In this document: piece by piece, positions 49,415 to 58,136 of the stretch
How the letters are laid out: every line of letters begins with the position of its first letter
How positions within the stretch are numbered: the stretch's first letter is position 1
Source: Elusimicrobiota bacterium
GTDB lineage: Bacteria > Elusimicrobiota > Elusimicrobia > FEN-1173
NCBI GenBank assembly: GCA_016706425.1
Contig: JADJJR010000001.1
Span: forward strand, 2,294,001-2,358,000
Length of the DNA stretch: 64,000 bases
Reading direction: 5' to 3'
Program-made: the position numbers and the translations under genes
Notes under the pieces: generated by a model
Databases searched by the model: none
Seen by the model: only the letters and a program-made list of their open reading frames with translations
What the model was told of the DNA's origin: nothing

Positions 49415-50246
49415 CCCCCGGGACGAAATGCTCGACATCGTGCGCCGCCTTCGCGCGCGCGTAAAAAACGGCGGCGCGGACGCCCTGCGCGCGCCCCGCG
49501 GCGCCGTGCGCCCCGCGGCCCCCAAAGCGACGGCAAAGCGCCCGACCCCCGCGATGGAACCGCCGCCGGCGAAAGCGGGCGACGTGCTCGCCGGCTTTCG
49601 GGACGATCCCGCCCTTTCGCGCGCGGACCGCCTGGAGCGCTTGCGCGCCCACATCGGGGATTGCCGCCGCTGCCCCCTGGGCGCCTCGCGGATCCAACTG
49701 GCCTTTGGCGTCGGGAACCCGCAAGCGCGGGCGATGTTCATCGGCGAGGGCCCGGGCTACGCCGAAGACCGGCGGGGGGAACCTTTCGTCGGCCCGGCCG
49801 GCCAGCTGCTCGATAAAATATTGGCCGCCACGGGTCTGTCGCGCCAGCCCGCCGTTCCGTCGTGGAAGTGGGTGTACATCGCCAACGTCGTCAAGTGCCA
49901 CCCCATGATCGACCCCACGGACAACACGAAGCGCGGCAACGACCGTCCGCCCACCCCGGAGGAAATGGCGGTGTGCGCCCCTTTCCTCATGGCCCAAATC
50001 CGCATCATTCAACCCGCGTTCCTGGTGACGCTCGGCAACACGGCGGGGAAAGCGCTGCTCCAGACCGACGAAGGCATTTCCAAGTTCCGTGGCCGCTGGC
50101 GGGATTTCACGCTCCCCGAAGGCGGTCCCGCGATCCGTCTCCTGCCCACGTACCACCCGGCCGCGCTCCTGCGCAATCCCAACCTTAAAAAAGAGGTGTG
50201 GGAAGACATGAAACAGCTCAAGGCGGCCCTGGAAGCGTCTCAATAG
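49407..50246 (+). CDS. Type-4 uracil-DNA glycosylase (Fe-S)
   Basis: Removes uracil from DNA; 279 residues with an N-terminal disordered Arg/Ala/Pro stretch (about 1-60). Family-4 motifs: IGDCRRCPLG (cluster Cys), IGEGPGYAEDRRG, PFVGPAGQLLDKIL, ANVVKCHP (cluster Cys), VCAPFL and the C-terminal HPAALLRNP. Four cysteines in the expected spacing fit a [4Fe-4S] cluster. GTG start in the 3' end of coaB. Confidence 0.94.
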   Translation: MTDPRDEMLDIVRRLRARVKNGGADALRAPRGAVRPAAPKATAKRPTPAMEPPPAKAGDVLAGFRDDPALSRADRLERLRAHIGDCRRCPLGASRIQLAFGVGNPQARAMFIGEGPGYAEDRRGEPFVGPAGQLLDKILAATGLSRQPAVPSWKWVYIANVVKCHPMIDPTDNTKRGNDRPPTPEEMAVCAPFLMAQIRIIQPAFLVTLGNTAGKALLQTDEGISKFRGRWRDFTLPEGGPAIRLLPTYHPAALLRNPNLKKEVWEDMKQLKAALEASQ

Positions 50247-50248
50247 TC

Positions 50249-52234
50249 ATGGGAGAGCCCCTCCTGGCCGAGGTGGCCTTTCCCATCCCCCTTCGACGCC
50301 AATTCGATTATCTCGTTCCCCCCGGCCTGTCGGTGGAGGCCGGTCGGCGCGTTTGGGCGCCCTTCGGTCCCCGCGCCCGCCAAATGGGGATGGTGGTGCG
50401 GTTGCACGCGCCGGAACCGGGCGGTCCGCCGCCGGAAGCCCTGAAATCCCTCCTCGGCGCCGTGGACCCCGTCGCGGCGCTCGGGCCCCGCGACATGGAT
50501 TTGGCGCGATGGATGGCCGAGCGCACATTCTGCTCCTTGGGCGAAGCCCTGTTCACGGTGTGCTCCCTGGGCAAACGCGCGCCCCCCCGTCGCGTGAAAA
50601 CCGATCCGCTCCGCCCGGGTGTTCCGCCGGAACCTTTTCAATTGACCGACGACCAAGCCCGGGCGGTCGACCGCCTGACCGCCGCGCACCGGGCCGGGCG
50701 GGGCGGCGTTTTCCTCCTCCAAGGCGTCGCGGCGTCGGGCAAAACCGAAGTGTACCGACGGTTGATCTCCCGCGTTCTGGCCGACGGGCGGGGCGCGATC
50801 CTGTTGGTGCCCGAGATCGGATTGACCCCCCAAATGGAAGACCGTCTGCGGGGATGGTTCGGCGACGCCCTGGACCTGTGGCACAGCGAGATGAGCGACG
50901 GGGATCGGTCGCGCGTCTGGGACCGCGTCCGCGCGGGCCGCGCCCGGGTGATCGTCGGCCCCCGGTCCGCCCTGTTTCTTCCCGTGGAACCCCTCGGGGC
51001 CATCCTCCTGGACGAAGAGCACGATCCCTCTTTCAAACAAGACAACGCCCCCCACTACCACGCCCGCGACGCCGCCCGGGAAAAAGCGCGTTTGCACGGG
51101 GCCGTTCTCGTCTTGGGCAGCGCCACCCCGTCCCTCGAAACCCGCGAAGCCGTCCGGCGCGGCGAGGTCGAGCGGATCGTTTTGGCCCAGCGGGTCGACG
51201 ACCGCCCCTTCCCGACGGTGCGGCGGATCGACGCCCGCAACGAGGGCTGGTACCTTTCGGACGCGCTGGTCGCGGCCCTGAAAGACCGCTTGGACCGCAA
51301 AGAACAATCGTTGCTGTTCTTGAACCGGCGCGGCTACGCCACCCGGGTGGCCTGCCGGGCCTGCGGGTGGGAAGCGGTTTGCCCCCATTGCGCGATTCCC
51401 CTTGTGCACCACCGCGCGGGCGAACCGCCCCTGCGGTGCCACACCTGCGGGCACGGTCAAGGCCTGGCGACGCAATGCCCCGCCTGCGGCGACGCGGTTC
51501 TGCGCCTGGCCGGACGCGGCACCCAACGCGTGGTCGCGGACTTGGGGACCCTTTTCCCGACGGCGCGCTGCCTCCGCTGGGACGCCGACGCCATGGCCGC
51601 GCGGGGCGCCCACGCGGAAGCCTACCGCCGCGTGCGCGACGGGGACGTGGACATCATCGTCGGCACCCAAATGATCGCCCAGGGGCACGATTTCCCGCGT
51701 TTGACCTTGGTGGGGGTGATCGACGCCGACCGCTCGCTCCTCCTCCCCGACTTCCGCGCCGCCGAGCGGACCTTCCAGCAACTCATGCAGGTCGCGGGCC
51801 GGGCGGGCCGGGCCGACCGCCCCGGGGAAGTGTTGATCCAAACCCGACGGCCGGACCATTACGCCTTGGCCGCCGTGGCGGCCCGGGACACGGAGGCCTT
51901 CGTCGAGGCGGAACGCGGTTTCCGGTTGGAAAATCGCTACCCGCCCTTCACCCGAATCGTCCAAGTGGTCCTTCGCGCGCGCCGCGAAGAAGCCGCCCAG
52001 GCGGCCGCGGACGCGTTGGTCAATCATTTGGAGGCCGCCGGACCGCGCCCCGGCGTTGAGATCCTGGGGCCGGCGCCCGCCTTCCACCGGCAAAAGGCGG
52101 GCTGGCACCAATGGCAGGTCGTGGTCAAGTTCCCGTCTGAGATTTCTGACGACACCCTGGGGCGCTTGTCGTCCTTCGCGCCGCCGACGGGGGCGGTTTG
52201 GACCGTGGACGTGGACCCCGAAGGTTTGACATGA
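50249..52234 (+). CDS. priA: Primosomal protein N' (PriA helicase)
   Basis: Replication-restart helicase, 661 residues. N-terminal 3'-DNA-binding domain (FPIPLRRQFDYLVP), Walker A GVAASGKTEVYRR (about 172-184), DEEH box, and the zinc-binding insertion (CRACGWEAVCPHC ... CHTCG ... CPACG, about 374-420), then GTQMIAQGHDFPRLTLV and QVAGRAGRADRPGEVLIQT in pieces. ATG at 50249; a longer in-frame start would run into the glycosylase gene. Confidence 0.96.
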   Translation: MGEPLLAEVAFPIPLRRQFDYLVPPGLSVEAGRRVWAPFGPRARQMGMVVRLHAPEPGGPPPEALKSLLGAVDPVAALGPRDMDLARWMAERTFCSLGEALFTVCSLGKRAPPRRVKTDPLRPGVPPEPFQLTDDQARAVDRLTAAHRAGRGGVFLLQGVAASGKTEVYRRLISRVLADGRGAILLVPEIGLTPQMEDRLRGWFGDALDLWHSEMSDGDRSRVWDRVRAGRARVIVGPRSALFLPVEPLGAILLDEEHDPSFKQDNAPHYHARDAAREKARLHGAVLVLGSATPSLETREAVRRGEVERIVLAQRVDDRPFPTVRRIDARNEGWYLSDALVAALKDRLDRKEQSLLFLNRRGYATRVACRACGWEAVCPHCAIPLVHHRAGEPPLRCHTCGHGQGLATQCPACGDAVLRLAGRGTQRVVADLGTLFPTARCLRWDADAMAARGAHAEAYRRVRDGDVDIIVGTQMIAQGHDFPRLTLVGVIDADRSLLLPDFRAAERTFQQLMQVAGRAGRADRPGEVLIQTRRPDHYALAAVAARDTEAFVEAERGFRLENRYPPFTRIVQVVLRARREEAAQAAADALVNHLEAAGPRPGVEILGPAPAFHRQKAGWHQWQVVVKFPSEISDDTLGRLSSFAPPTGAVWTVDVDPEGLT

Positions 52235-52244
52235 TGGGACGGCC

Positions 52245-54386
52245 ATGACCCCTTTGCTTTTTTTGTCGATGGTCGTCTTCGGTTTGGCTTTGTCCCCCGG
52301 GGTGCCCCCCAACGCGGCGACGGCCCAGGGCGCGCTGGCCGCCCTCGCGTTCGCCCCGTCGCCCGATGTCCCCGGTCCGTTGGCCGTGTGGTTCGGCCGG
52401 TTCGCCCTCGCGCTTTTCCCGTTCGGCTCCCCCGCGTTTCGGTTGGCGGCGGCCACCTCCGCGATGGCCGGAATCGCGGCCCTGGTGGCCGCCCGGCTTT
52501 TGCGCCACGCCCGGGGGGACGCCGAGGGCGGGACCGCGTTGTGGGCCCTGGAGGAACAACGGCGCTGGACCACGGCGGAAACCGCGGTTCTTCTGTTCTG
52601 GGCCCTGGCCGGCCCCGCGTGGTTGTCCGCCCGGGGCCAATGGGAGGAAGCGTTGCTGTTGACCGTCGGCGCGTGGTCGGTCGAACGAACCCTGGCCGTC
52701 GCGCGATCCCCCTCGGTGTTGAGAGCCGCGGCGGCCGGCGGGGCGCTGGGCCTTGCCGTCGCGGCGGACCCCCGGTTCCTTTGTCTCGTTCCCGCGCTGG
52801 CGGCCCTGGCGTTCCTTCACGGCCGCCTTCGCCCCGCGCCGTCCCCCCGGCTTCGCGGTTGGGGCGTTGGAGCCGCGTTTGTCCTGACGGCCGTCGCGGC
52901 TTTCCTTTTGCCCGCCGCGCTCCTCGCCGCGCGGGAATCGGCCACCATCGGCCAAACCGTGACCGCGGCCCGCGTCGTCCTCGAAAACTGGCTCCGCGCG
53001 ATCGGTCCCGAAGCGCCCTGGGGCGCGCGCGCGCGGGCCGCGTTGTCGCCCGAGGACATCCGGATGCCCCTCGCCCTCGCCCTTTCCCTTTTCGCGTTTT
53101 GGGGCGCCGATCGTCGGGAGCGCCGAACCGTGGGGGCTTGGCTCCTGGCCGGGGCCTCCGCCCTGTTTTTGCCGGGCCTGGTCTCCGGCCGCCGCCCGGA
53201 GGTGTTTCAATCCCTGGCGCTCCTGTTGTGCGTTCCGCCGCTTGCGCGCGCCGCCCGACAGGTTCTTCGAATCCGTCCGGCCCTGGGGCCGGCGCTTTTT
53301 CTCATTCCTTTGATCTTCCCCGTCTTCATCCCCCGCGCTTTCCCCCGGCACGAGGACCCCGAGGCCCTCGCCGGCGACGTGTTCCGCTCGGCGGCGCCCG
53401 GCGCGGGACTTTCGGCGGGCACGCCGAATCTTCGGTCCGCGGCGATTTATCGTCAACGCGTCTGGGGGGATCGGCCGGATCTCCGCTGGACGTCCGACGA
53501 TCCCGACGCGCTTTTCGTCCTGGGGGGGTCCACGGTTTCCCGCGCCGCGACCGGCCGGCCGGTGGGGTTCCTCCGACAACCCGTCCGCCCCGGGGAAGAA
53601 CGGCAACGATCGCCCGCGACCCTTTCCACCGGGCGCGTGCCCTTGTTGCTGGCGGAGAGCGGGCTGGAGGGGTCGAACCCGGACGCGCTGGCGTCCGCCC
53701 ACCGCGCCCTGGGGGACGCTTTTTTCAATTTGCGTGTTCCCGATCAAGCCGAAGAGGAATACCTCAAGGGGTTGGCTCACCGATCGGAGGACCCCGATTT
53801 GAACGCGGCGCTCGGCGGTTTGTTCCTGGATTACGGGGAGACCGCGCGGGCGGCCGCCGCCTTGGATCGCGCGACGCGCTTGGGCGCGGGCGATCCGCGT
53901 GTTTGGAGCCAAAGCGCCAAGGCCGAATACCAGGAGGGCCGCCTTCACCTGGCCTTGGAACGGTTGGCCACCGCCGCGCAACGGTTCCCCCGTGACGCCG
54001 ATATTAAAACGGAGTGGGCCGAGCTGTTGGAAAAATTGGACCGCCCCGAGGACGCGGCGCGGGCCTGGGGCGCCGCCGCGGATCTTCGACCCGATGACAA
54101 ATTCATCCTCTGGCGACTGACCCAGGCCTGGCTGCGGGCGGGGAAACCGCTCAAGGCCTACCGGGGGGTGGAAGCCTATCTGTCTTTGGGGTTGTCCGAG
54201 CGGGAACGGCGGGACGGCGAGGCGTTTCGCGGACTTCTGTTGGACGCTTTAAACCATCCGGCCGGCGGAACGGGGGGGGCCCCGACGGAAATCAAACGCA
54301 CAAGGACGGTGCGGACGCCGCGTCCCCCGGGGGCGTGGACCAATAACCATTGGCTGTCGGGGCCGGGCCCCTTCGGCACCAAATAA
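52245..54386 (+). CDS. DUF2723-like multi-pass membrane protein fused to TPR repeats
   Basis: A 713-residue protein. The first 360 residues hold about ten hydrophobic segments; PGPLAVWFGRFALALFPFGSPAFRLAAATSA (in pieces, about 44-75) resembles the start of DUF2723/TMEM260-type membrane glycosyltransferases, but their acidic GDSGE loop is absent (here PNAATAQGALAA). A periplasmic linker follows, then about six TPR-like repeats (about 480-670: AHRALGDAFFNLRVPDQAEEEYLKG, LNAALGGLFLDYGETARAAAALDRA). Role unknown; a protein-protein platform or inactive transferase is possible. The last 211 bases overlap the opposing gene. ATG at 52245. Confidence 0.75.
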   Translation: MTPLLFLSMVVFGLALSPGVPPNAATAQGALAALAFAPSPDVPGPLAVWFGRFALALFPFGSPAFRLAAATSAMAGIAALVAARLLRHARGDAEGGTALWALEEQRRWTTAETAVLLFWALAGPAWLSARGQWEEALLLTVGAWSVERTLAVARSPSVLRAAAAGGALGLAVAADPRFLCLVPALAALAFLHGRLRPAPSPRLRGWGVGAAFVLTAVAAFLLPAALLAARESATIGQTVTAARVVLENWLRAIGPEAPWGARARAALSPEDIRMPLALALSLFAFWGADRRERRTVGAWLLAGASALFLPGLVSGRRPEVFQSLALLLCVPPLARAARQVLRIRPALGPALFLIPLIFPVFIPRAFPRHEDPEALAGDVFRSAAPGAGLSAGTPNLRSAAIYRQRVWGDRPDLRWTSDDPDALFVLGGSTVSRAATGRPVGFLRQPVRPGEERQRSPATLSTGRVPLLLAESGLEGSNPDALASAHRALGDAFFNLRVPDQAEEEYLKGLAHRSEDPDLNAALGGLFLDYGETARAAAALDRATRLGAGDPRVWSQSAKAEYQEGRLHLALERLATAAQRFPRDADIKTEWAELLEKLDRPEDAARAWGAAADLRPDDKFILWRLTQAWLRAGKPLKAYRGVEAYLSLGLSERERRDGEAFRGLLLDALNHPAGGTGGAPTEIKRTRTVRTPRPPGAWTNNHWLSGPGPFGTK

Positions 54387-54850
54387 TAGCGACCCCGGGT
54401 CTCGGGCGCGGGCGTGTCCGCCCGGCGGACAAACGCGTCGACGTCGGTCACGCGGAACGACACCTCCCCCCAGCCCTCGCGCACCGGAAGTTCGCCTTCC
54501 AGCCCGTGAACAGGACCGAGGGTCATCACGTCGAGCCGACGGTGGCGAAATTTAATTTGAAAAACCGGCGCGCCATCGTCGCCCGCGTCCGCGGCCCAGG
54601 CGGCGCGCGCGCGGGCCAAAAGATCCGGTCCCACGACCACACCGACGGCCTCAAAGGGGTTTTTTGGGGAGGCGAAGAGCCCCGCCAAAACCGGATCGCG
54701 CGTCAAGAGACCGTAGGCGTCCCACCCCCGCTTCTCCCCCCGCCGCACCAACTCCTCAAACGCCGCCCAGCGCAGACCCGCCCCGGGGTCGGCCAAGGCC
54801 CGGGCGAGTTCCGTTTCCCCGTAGCGCGCGAGGGACAGGGGCTTTTTCAT
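54176..54850 (-). CDS. Unknown protein downstream of cysQ
   Basis: A 224-residue soluble-looking protein I do not recognise. The N-terminal 60 residues are helical (ARYGETELARALADPGAGLRW, FEELVRRGEKRG); the middle has ASPKNPFEAVGVVVGPDLLARA and alternating beta-type sequence (FQIKFRHRRLDVMTLGPVHGLEG, GWGEVSFRVTDVDAFVRRA). The last 50 residues are basic and lie antisense to the end of the DUF2723-like gene. The ATG overlaps the cysQ stop (ATGA), so it is co-translated with the sulfur genes and may serve them. Confidence 0.65.
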   Translation of the reverse strand: MKKPLSLARYGETELARALADPGAGLRWAAFEELVRRGEKRGWDAYGLLTRDPVLAGLFASPKNPFEAVGVVVGPDLLARARAAWAADAGDDGAPVFQIKFRHRRLDVMTLGPVHGLEGELPVREGWGEVSFRVTDVDAFVRRADTPAPETRGRYYLVPKGPGPDSQWLLVHAPGGRGVRTVLVRLISVGAPPVPPAGWFKASNRSPRNASPSRRSRSDNPKDR

Positions 54851-55686
54851 GGGACGGGCAAGGCGGCGAGCGCGCGGACGAGATCCTCGTGGCGCGCCCC
54901 GTTGGAAGCGATGGGGGGTTGGGTGTGGAGCCGACGGGGGTCGGCGTAATCGAGCGCCGAACCGTCCCAATGGGTCATGCGCCCGCCGGCCTCCTCCAGG
55001 ATGACGAGGGGCGCGGCCGTGTCCCAGTGGTGGACGGGGTGGTGGTTCAAATACAAGTCGGCCAATCCCCGGACGATGTAACCGACTTTCACGCCCACGC
55101 TGTTGATGGGGTGCAGGAACCGCACCCGCAGGGCGCGCTCGACATTTTGCCGCATCTCCGGTGGGAATCCCGTCGACGTGATCAAGGGCATGGCGTTCCA
55201 CTCGTTGCGCGCGGACACCCGCAAAGGGATCCATTCGCCGCGGGCCCATTCCCGGGCACCGGCCCCGCGCGCGGCCGCGAACAATCGCTGATTGAGAGGA
55301 TCGAAGACCACCCCCAGGACCGGGCGGCCCGCCTCCAACAAACCGACCATCACGCTGAATCCCGGCGCGCCCTTGGCGTAGGCCCGTGTGCCGTCGAGGG
55401 GATCCACCAACCAGGTCAACGCCGCGCCGGCCGGGCCCTCGAGGCCGGTCTCTTCGCTCAAGATCATGTCCCCGGGAAACGCTCCCCGCAGGCCCGTCGT
55501 CAGGATTTCATTGGCCGCGTGGTCGGCGTTGGTGACCAGGGAATTGTCTTCCTTGCGCGCGGCGACGAGGGGCAGGCGGAAAAGCTCCATGACGCGGCGG
55601 CCCGCGGCGGCCACCAGCTCGCACACCGCGGGGAGGCGGTCTTCGAAGGTCACCGGGGCGACGGGGGCGGCATATGGAGGCCGCAT
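54847..55686 (-). CDS. cysQ: 3'(2'),5'-bisphosphate nucleotidase (CysQ-like)
   Basis: Inositol-monophosphatase-fold enzyme of 279 residues that would clear PAP left from PAPS use. Metal-site motifs: ILSEETGL, WLVDPLDGTRAY (about 92-103) and WDTAAPLVILEEAGG (about 222-236). The IMPase family is broad; the choice of CysQ rests on the neighbours cysH, cysC and cysA. The first codons overlap cysH by 37 bases, so a later start is possible. Confidence 0.85.
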   Translation of the reverse strand: MRPPYAAPVAPVTFEDRLPAVCELVAAAGRRVMELFRLPLVAARKEDNSLVTNADHAANEILTTGLRGAFPGDMILSEETGLEGPAGAALTWLVDPLDGTRAYAKGAPGFSVMVGLLEAGRPVLGVVFDPLNQRLFAAARGAGAREWARGEWIPLRVSARNEWNAMPLITSTGFPPEMRQNVERALRVRFLHPINSVGVKVGYIVRGLADLYLNHHPVHHWDTAAPLVILEEAGGRMTHWDGSALDYADPRRLHTQPPIASNGARHEDLVRALAALPVP

Positions 55687-56408
55687 TCTTTTTTATCATC
55701 CGTGGTGTTGAACCACCGCCAGCGGCCGGCGCGGCGGGGCTCGGCGGGGCCGATGGGCGTGGTGCACAGCACGCACCCGAGGGACTCGTAATAGAATCCG
55801 CCGGGGAATTTCTTGTCGAGGAGCGCGTGGACGGGCACGTCGCGGGCGGCCAGATACTCCCGCACGCGCGCCTCGGTCCAGTCGACGAGGGGGGCGGCCT
55901 TGACCAGCGCGCGGGTTCGTCCGTCCTCCGCGCGGTCCAGAACCTCCACCCGGGCGGCGCGGGCGCGGCCCGGCGACTGGTCCCAGCGCAGCCCCGTCAG
56001 CCAGGCGTCGAGACCCCGCAGGGCCCGTTCGTTGGGCTCCACTTTCCGCACCCGGCAGCACAATTCCTGGCGTTCCTTGGAATCAAAGAAAAGGTGTTCG
56101 CCGTAGGCCGCGGTCATCGCCGCCACGGCCGACGGGTCCGGGGTGAAGCGTTCGATGACGAGGCCGAAGCGGCGTTCCCATTTTTCAAACAAATCCAAAG
56201 TCTCGGGAAACAACCGCCCCGTGTCGTTGGTGAACACCCGGGGGCGGAACCCCGCCTCCTCGCACAGGGCGATCAAGGCGCCGCCCGACAACTGGCCGCT
56301 CGTTCCGATGGCGAGACGGTCCCCGAAACGGTCGCGCAGCGCCTTCAAAAGCGCGCGAGGGTCCGTGAGGGCGTTCCAGGCGGCGAGGTCCGCCGGAGAG
56401 AAATTCAA
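55650..56408 (-). CDS. cysH: Assimilatory APS reductase (Fe-S type CysH)
   Basis: Reduces adenylyl sulfate to sulfite, 252 residues. PP-loop-fold region GTSGQLSGGALIAL, TNDTGRLFPETLD, the cluster cysteines C117-C118 (ELCCRVRKVEP) and C212/C215 (GCVLCTTP), and the C-terminal catalytic Cys in KKECGLH (C242). The CC...CxxC set marks the [4Fe-4S] form that uses APS rather than PAPS. ATG overlaps the cysC stop (ATGA). Confidence 0.93.
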   Translation of the reverse strand: MNFSPADLAAWNALTDPRALLKALRDRFGDRLAIGTSGQLSGGALIALCEEAGFRPRVFTNDTGRLFPETLDLFEKWERRFGLVIERFTPDPSAVAAMTAAYGEHLFFDSKERQELCCRVRKVEPNERALRGLDAWLTGLRWDQSPGRARAARVEVLDRAEDGRTRALVKAAPLVDWTEARVREYLAARDVPVHALLDKKFPGGFYYESLGCVLCTTPIGPAEPRRAGRWRWFNTTDDKKECGLHMPPPSPR

Positions 56409-57064
56409 AAGAACCTCCGCCGCTTCAACAGCCGGAGCAGGCGGTCCACGCTTCGCTCCAGGGGCTCCGTTCCCGTGGCCAGCGTCAAATCGGGCCGACG
56501 GGGCGGCTCGTAGGGCGAAGTCAGTCCGGTGAATTGCCGCAAAACACCGGCCCGGGCTTTTTTGTAAAGGCCTTTGGGATCGCGGGCCTCACAAACCGAC
56601 AACGGGGCCGCGCAATGGATTTCCAGGAAGCGCCTCGGCGCCAGGGCCCGCGCGGCGGCGCGGTCGGCGCGGAACGGGGAGATCAAGGCGACCAGAGCCA
56701 AAACGTTGTTGCGCGCGAAAAGGGCCGCGGCCTCGGCGGCGCGCCGAATGTTCTCCCGGCGATCTTCGGCGGAAAAGCCCAACCCGAACCGGCGGGCGGC
56801 CCGCGGGGTGTGCCCCGCCGCCCGCAAAAGTTCCGCGTCCCGGTTCAGGCCGTGGCGCAGGTTGTCGCCGTCCAGGACGGCGGCGTGCACGCCCCGTTCC
56901 ACCAGGGCTTTTTCCAAAGCCCGGGCCACGGTGGATTTGCCGGACCCCGAAAGCCCCGTCAGCCACACCACGCCGCCTTTTTGTTTCAATCGCCGGGCCC
57001 GGGCGGCGTCCGTCAGTTCGCCGCCGTGCCACCGGATGGCCAGGCCGCCGCGCGCCTTTCTCAC
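56405..57064 (-). CDS. cysC: Adenylylsulfate (APS) kinase
   Basis: Makes PAPS from APS, 219 residues. P-loop TGLSGSGKST (about 36-45), VLDGDNLRHGLN, GFSAEDRRENIRR, DPKGLYKKARAG and FTGLTSPYEPP are all present. An N-terminal stretch of about 28 residues precedes the core. GTG start overlapping the cysA stop. No sulfate adenylyltransferase is in the window, so APS must be made by genes elsewhere. Confidence 0.96.
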   Translation of the reverse strand: MRKARGGLAIRWHGGELTDAARARRLKQKGGVVWLTGLSGSGKSTVARALEKALVERGVHAAVLDGDNLRHGLNRDAELLRAAGHTPRAARRFGLGFSAEDRRENIRRAAEAAALFARNNVLALVALISPFRADRAAARALAPRRFLEIHCAAPLSVCEARDPKGLYKKARAGVLRQFTGLTSPYEPPRRPDLTLATGTEPLERSVDRLLRLLKRRRFF

Positions 57065-58104
57065 GCGGGCACCGCGAAGGCGTGGTAAGCGGTGATGCCC
57101 ACGTACACGCGCCGGCCCGTCTCAAAACCGCTGGCGATCGAAACCCCTTTGGGCACGTGCGCCACCACCGGGCGGTCCCCCCCGACTTCGACGGCGTGTT
57201 CGATCAAAGGACCGCGGAACCGGCTGGACACAATTTTTCCCTCGACCTGCAGGGTTTCGGGCGCCGAGGTGAGATAAACGTCGTTCGGTCGAAAGTAAAT
57301 GCGCACGCGGGAGCCCACGGCGGGTCCGTTGACGGTGAAGCGAAACGGGCCCCACAGGGCCAGTTCCGGCTGGCGCACGACCGAGTCGACGAAATTCGTC
57401 TCGCCCACGAATTGGGCCACAAATTGGGTGGCCGGACGGTCGAATATTTCCAGGGGGGTGCCTTGTTGTTCGATGCGGCCGGCCGCCATCACGAGGATCT
57501 TTTGGGAGATTTCCATGGCTTCCTGCTGGTCGTGCGTGACGAAAAGCGTCGTGACGTGGGCCTCCTCGTGCAGGCGGCGGATCCAGGTGCGCAGCTCGTC
57601 GCGCACCTTGGCGTCCAGGGCGCCGAAGGGCTCGTCCAAGAGGAGGACGCGCGGCCGGGGCGCCAACGCCCGGGCCAGGGCCACCCGTTGGCGCTGTCCC
57701 CCCGACAATTGGCCGGGGAACCGGCGATCGTAGCCTTGCATCTGGATCAGCTTCAGCAATTCGTCGACGCGCGCCGCGATGTCCCCCCGGGGGGTTTTTC
57801 GGACGGCGAGGCCAAAGGCGATGTTGTCCCACACCGTCATGTGCTTGAACAGGGCGTAATGCTGGAAGACGAAGCCCACGTTGCGTTCCCGGGCCGATTG
57901 GGTGGTGGACTCGGCATCGGTCAGGCGGATGTCCCCGGCGTCGGGGCGCTCCAACCCCGCGATCATGCGCAGCAGAGTGCTCTTGCCCGATCCCGAGGGC
58001 CCCAAGAGGGCGACCAGGGACCCGGACTCGAGCCGAAACGAGACGTTGTCCACGGCTTTGAACGGGCCAAAGGATTTGGTCAATCCGCGCACATCAATGC
58101 TCAT
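57061..58104 (-). CDS. cysA: Sulfate/thiosulfate ABC transporter ATPase
   Basis: ATPase of 347 residues: Walker A GPSGSGKST (about 34-42), Q-loop FVFQHYALFKHMTV, signature LSGGQRQRVALARALA (about 133-148), Walker B LLLDEPFGALDAKVR, H-loop THDQ, then a TOBE-type C-terminal domain (about 240-340). Best match is CysA of sulfate import, supported by cysC/cysH/cysQ downstream. The permease and binding protein are not next to it. AGGAGA precedes the ATG. Confidence 0.92.
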   Translation of the reverse strand: MSIDVRGLTKSFGPFKAVDNVSFRLESGSLVALLGPSGSGKSTLLRMIAGLERPDAGDIRLTDAESTTQSARERNVGFVFQHYALFKHMTVWDNIAFGLAVRKTPRGDIAARVDELLKLIQMQGYDRRFPGQLSGGQRQRVALARALAPRPRVLLLDEPFGALDAKVRDELRTWIRRLHEEAHVTTLFVTHDQQEAMEISQKILVMAAGRIEQQGTPLEIFDRPATQFVAQFVGETNFVDSVVRQPELALWGPFRFTVNGPAVGSRVRIYFRPNDVYLTSAPETLQVEGKIVSSRFRGPLIEHAVEVGGDRPVVAHVPKGVSIASGFETGRRVYVGITAYHAFAVPA

Positions 58105-58136
58105 GGTCTCTCCTGACGGTATGAAATCCCCCTATT

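Noticed and set aside
50240..52573. A 777-codon open frame antisense to priA
   Set aside because: PriA motifs are intact on the plus strand; this frame is a by-product of codon bias.
54847..55686. Inositol monophosphatase instead of CysQ
   Set aside because: Motifs alone do not exclude it, but overlap with cysH and the cysC/cysA neighbours make PAP phosphatase more likely; the uncertainty is kept in the confidence.
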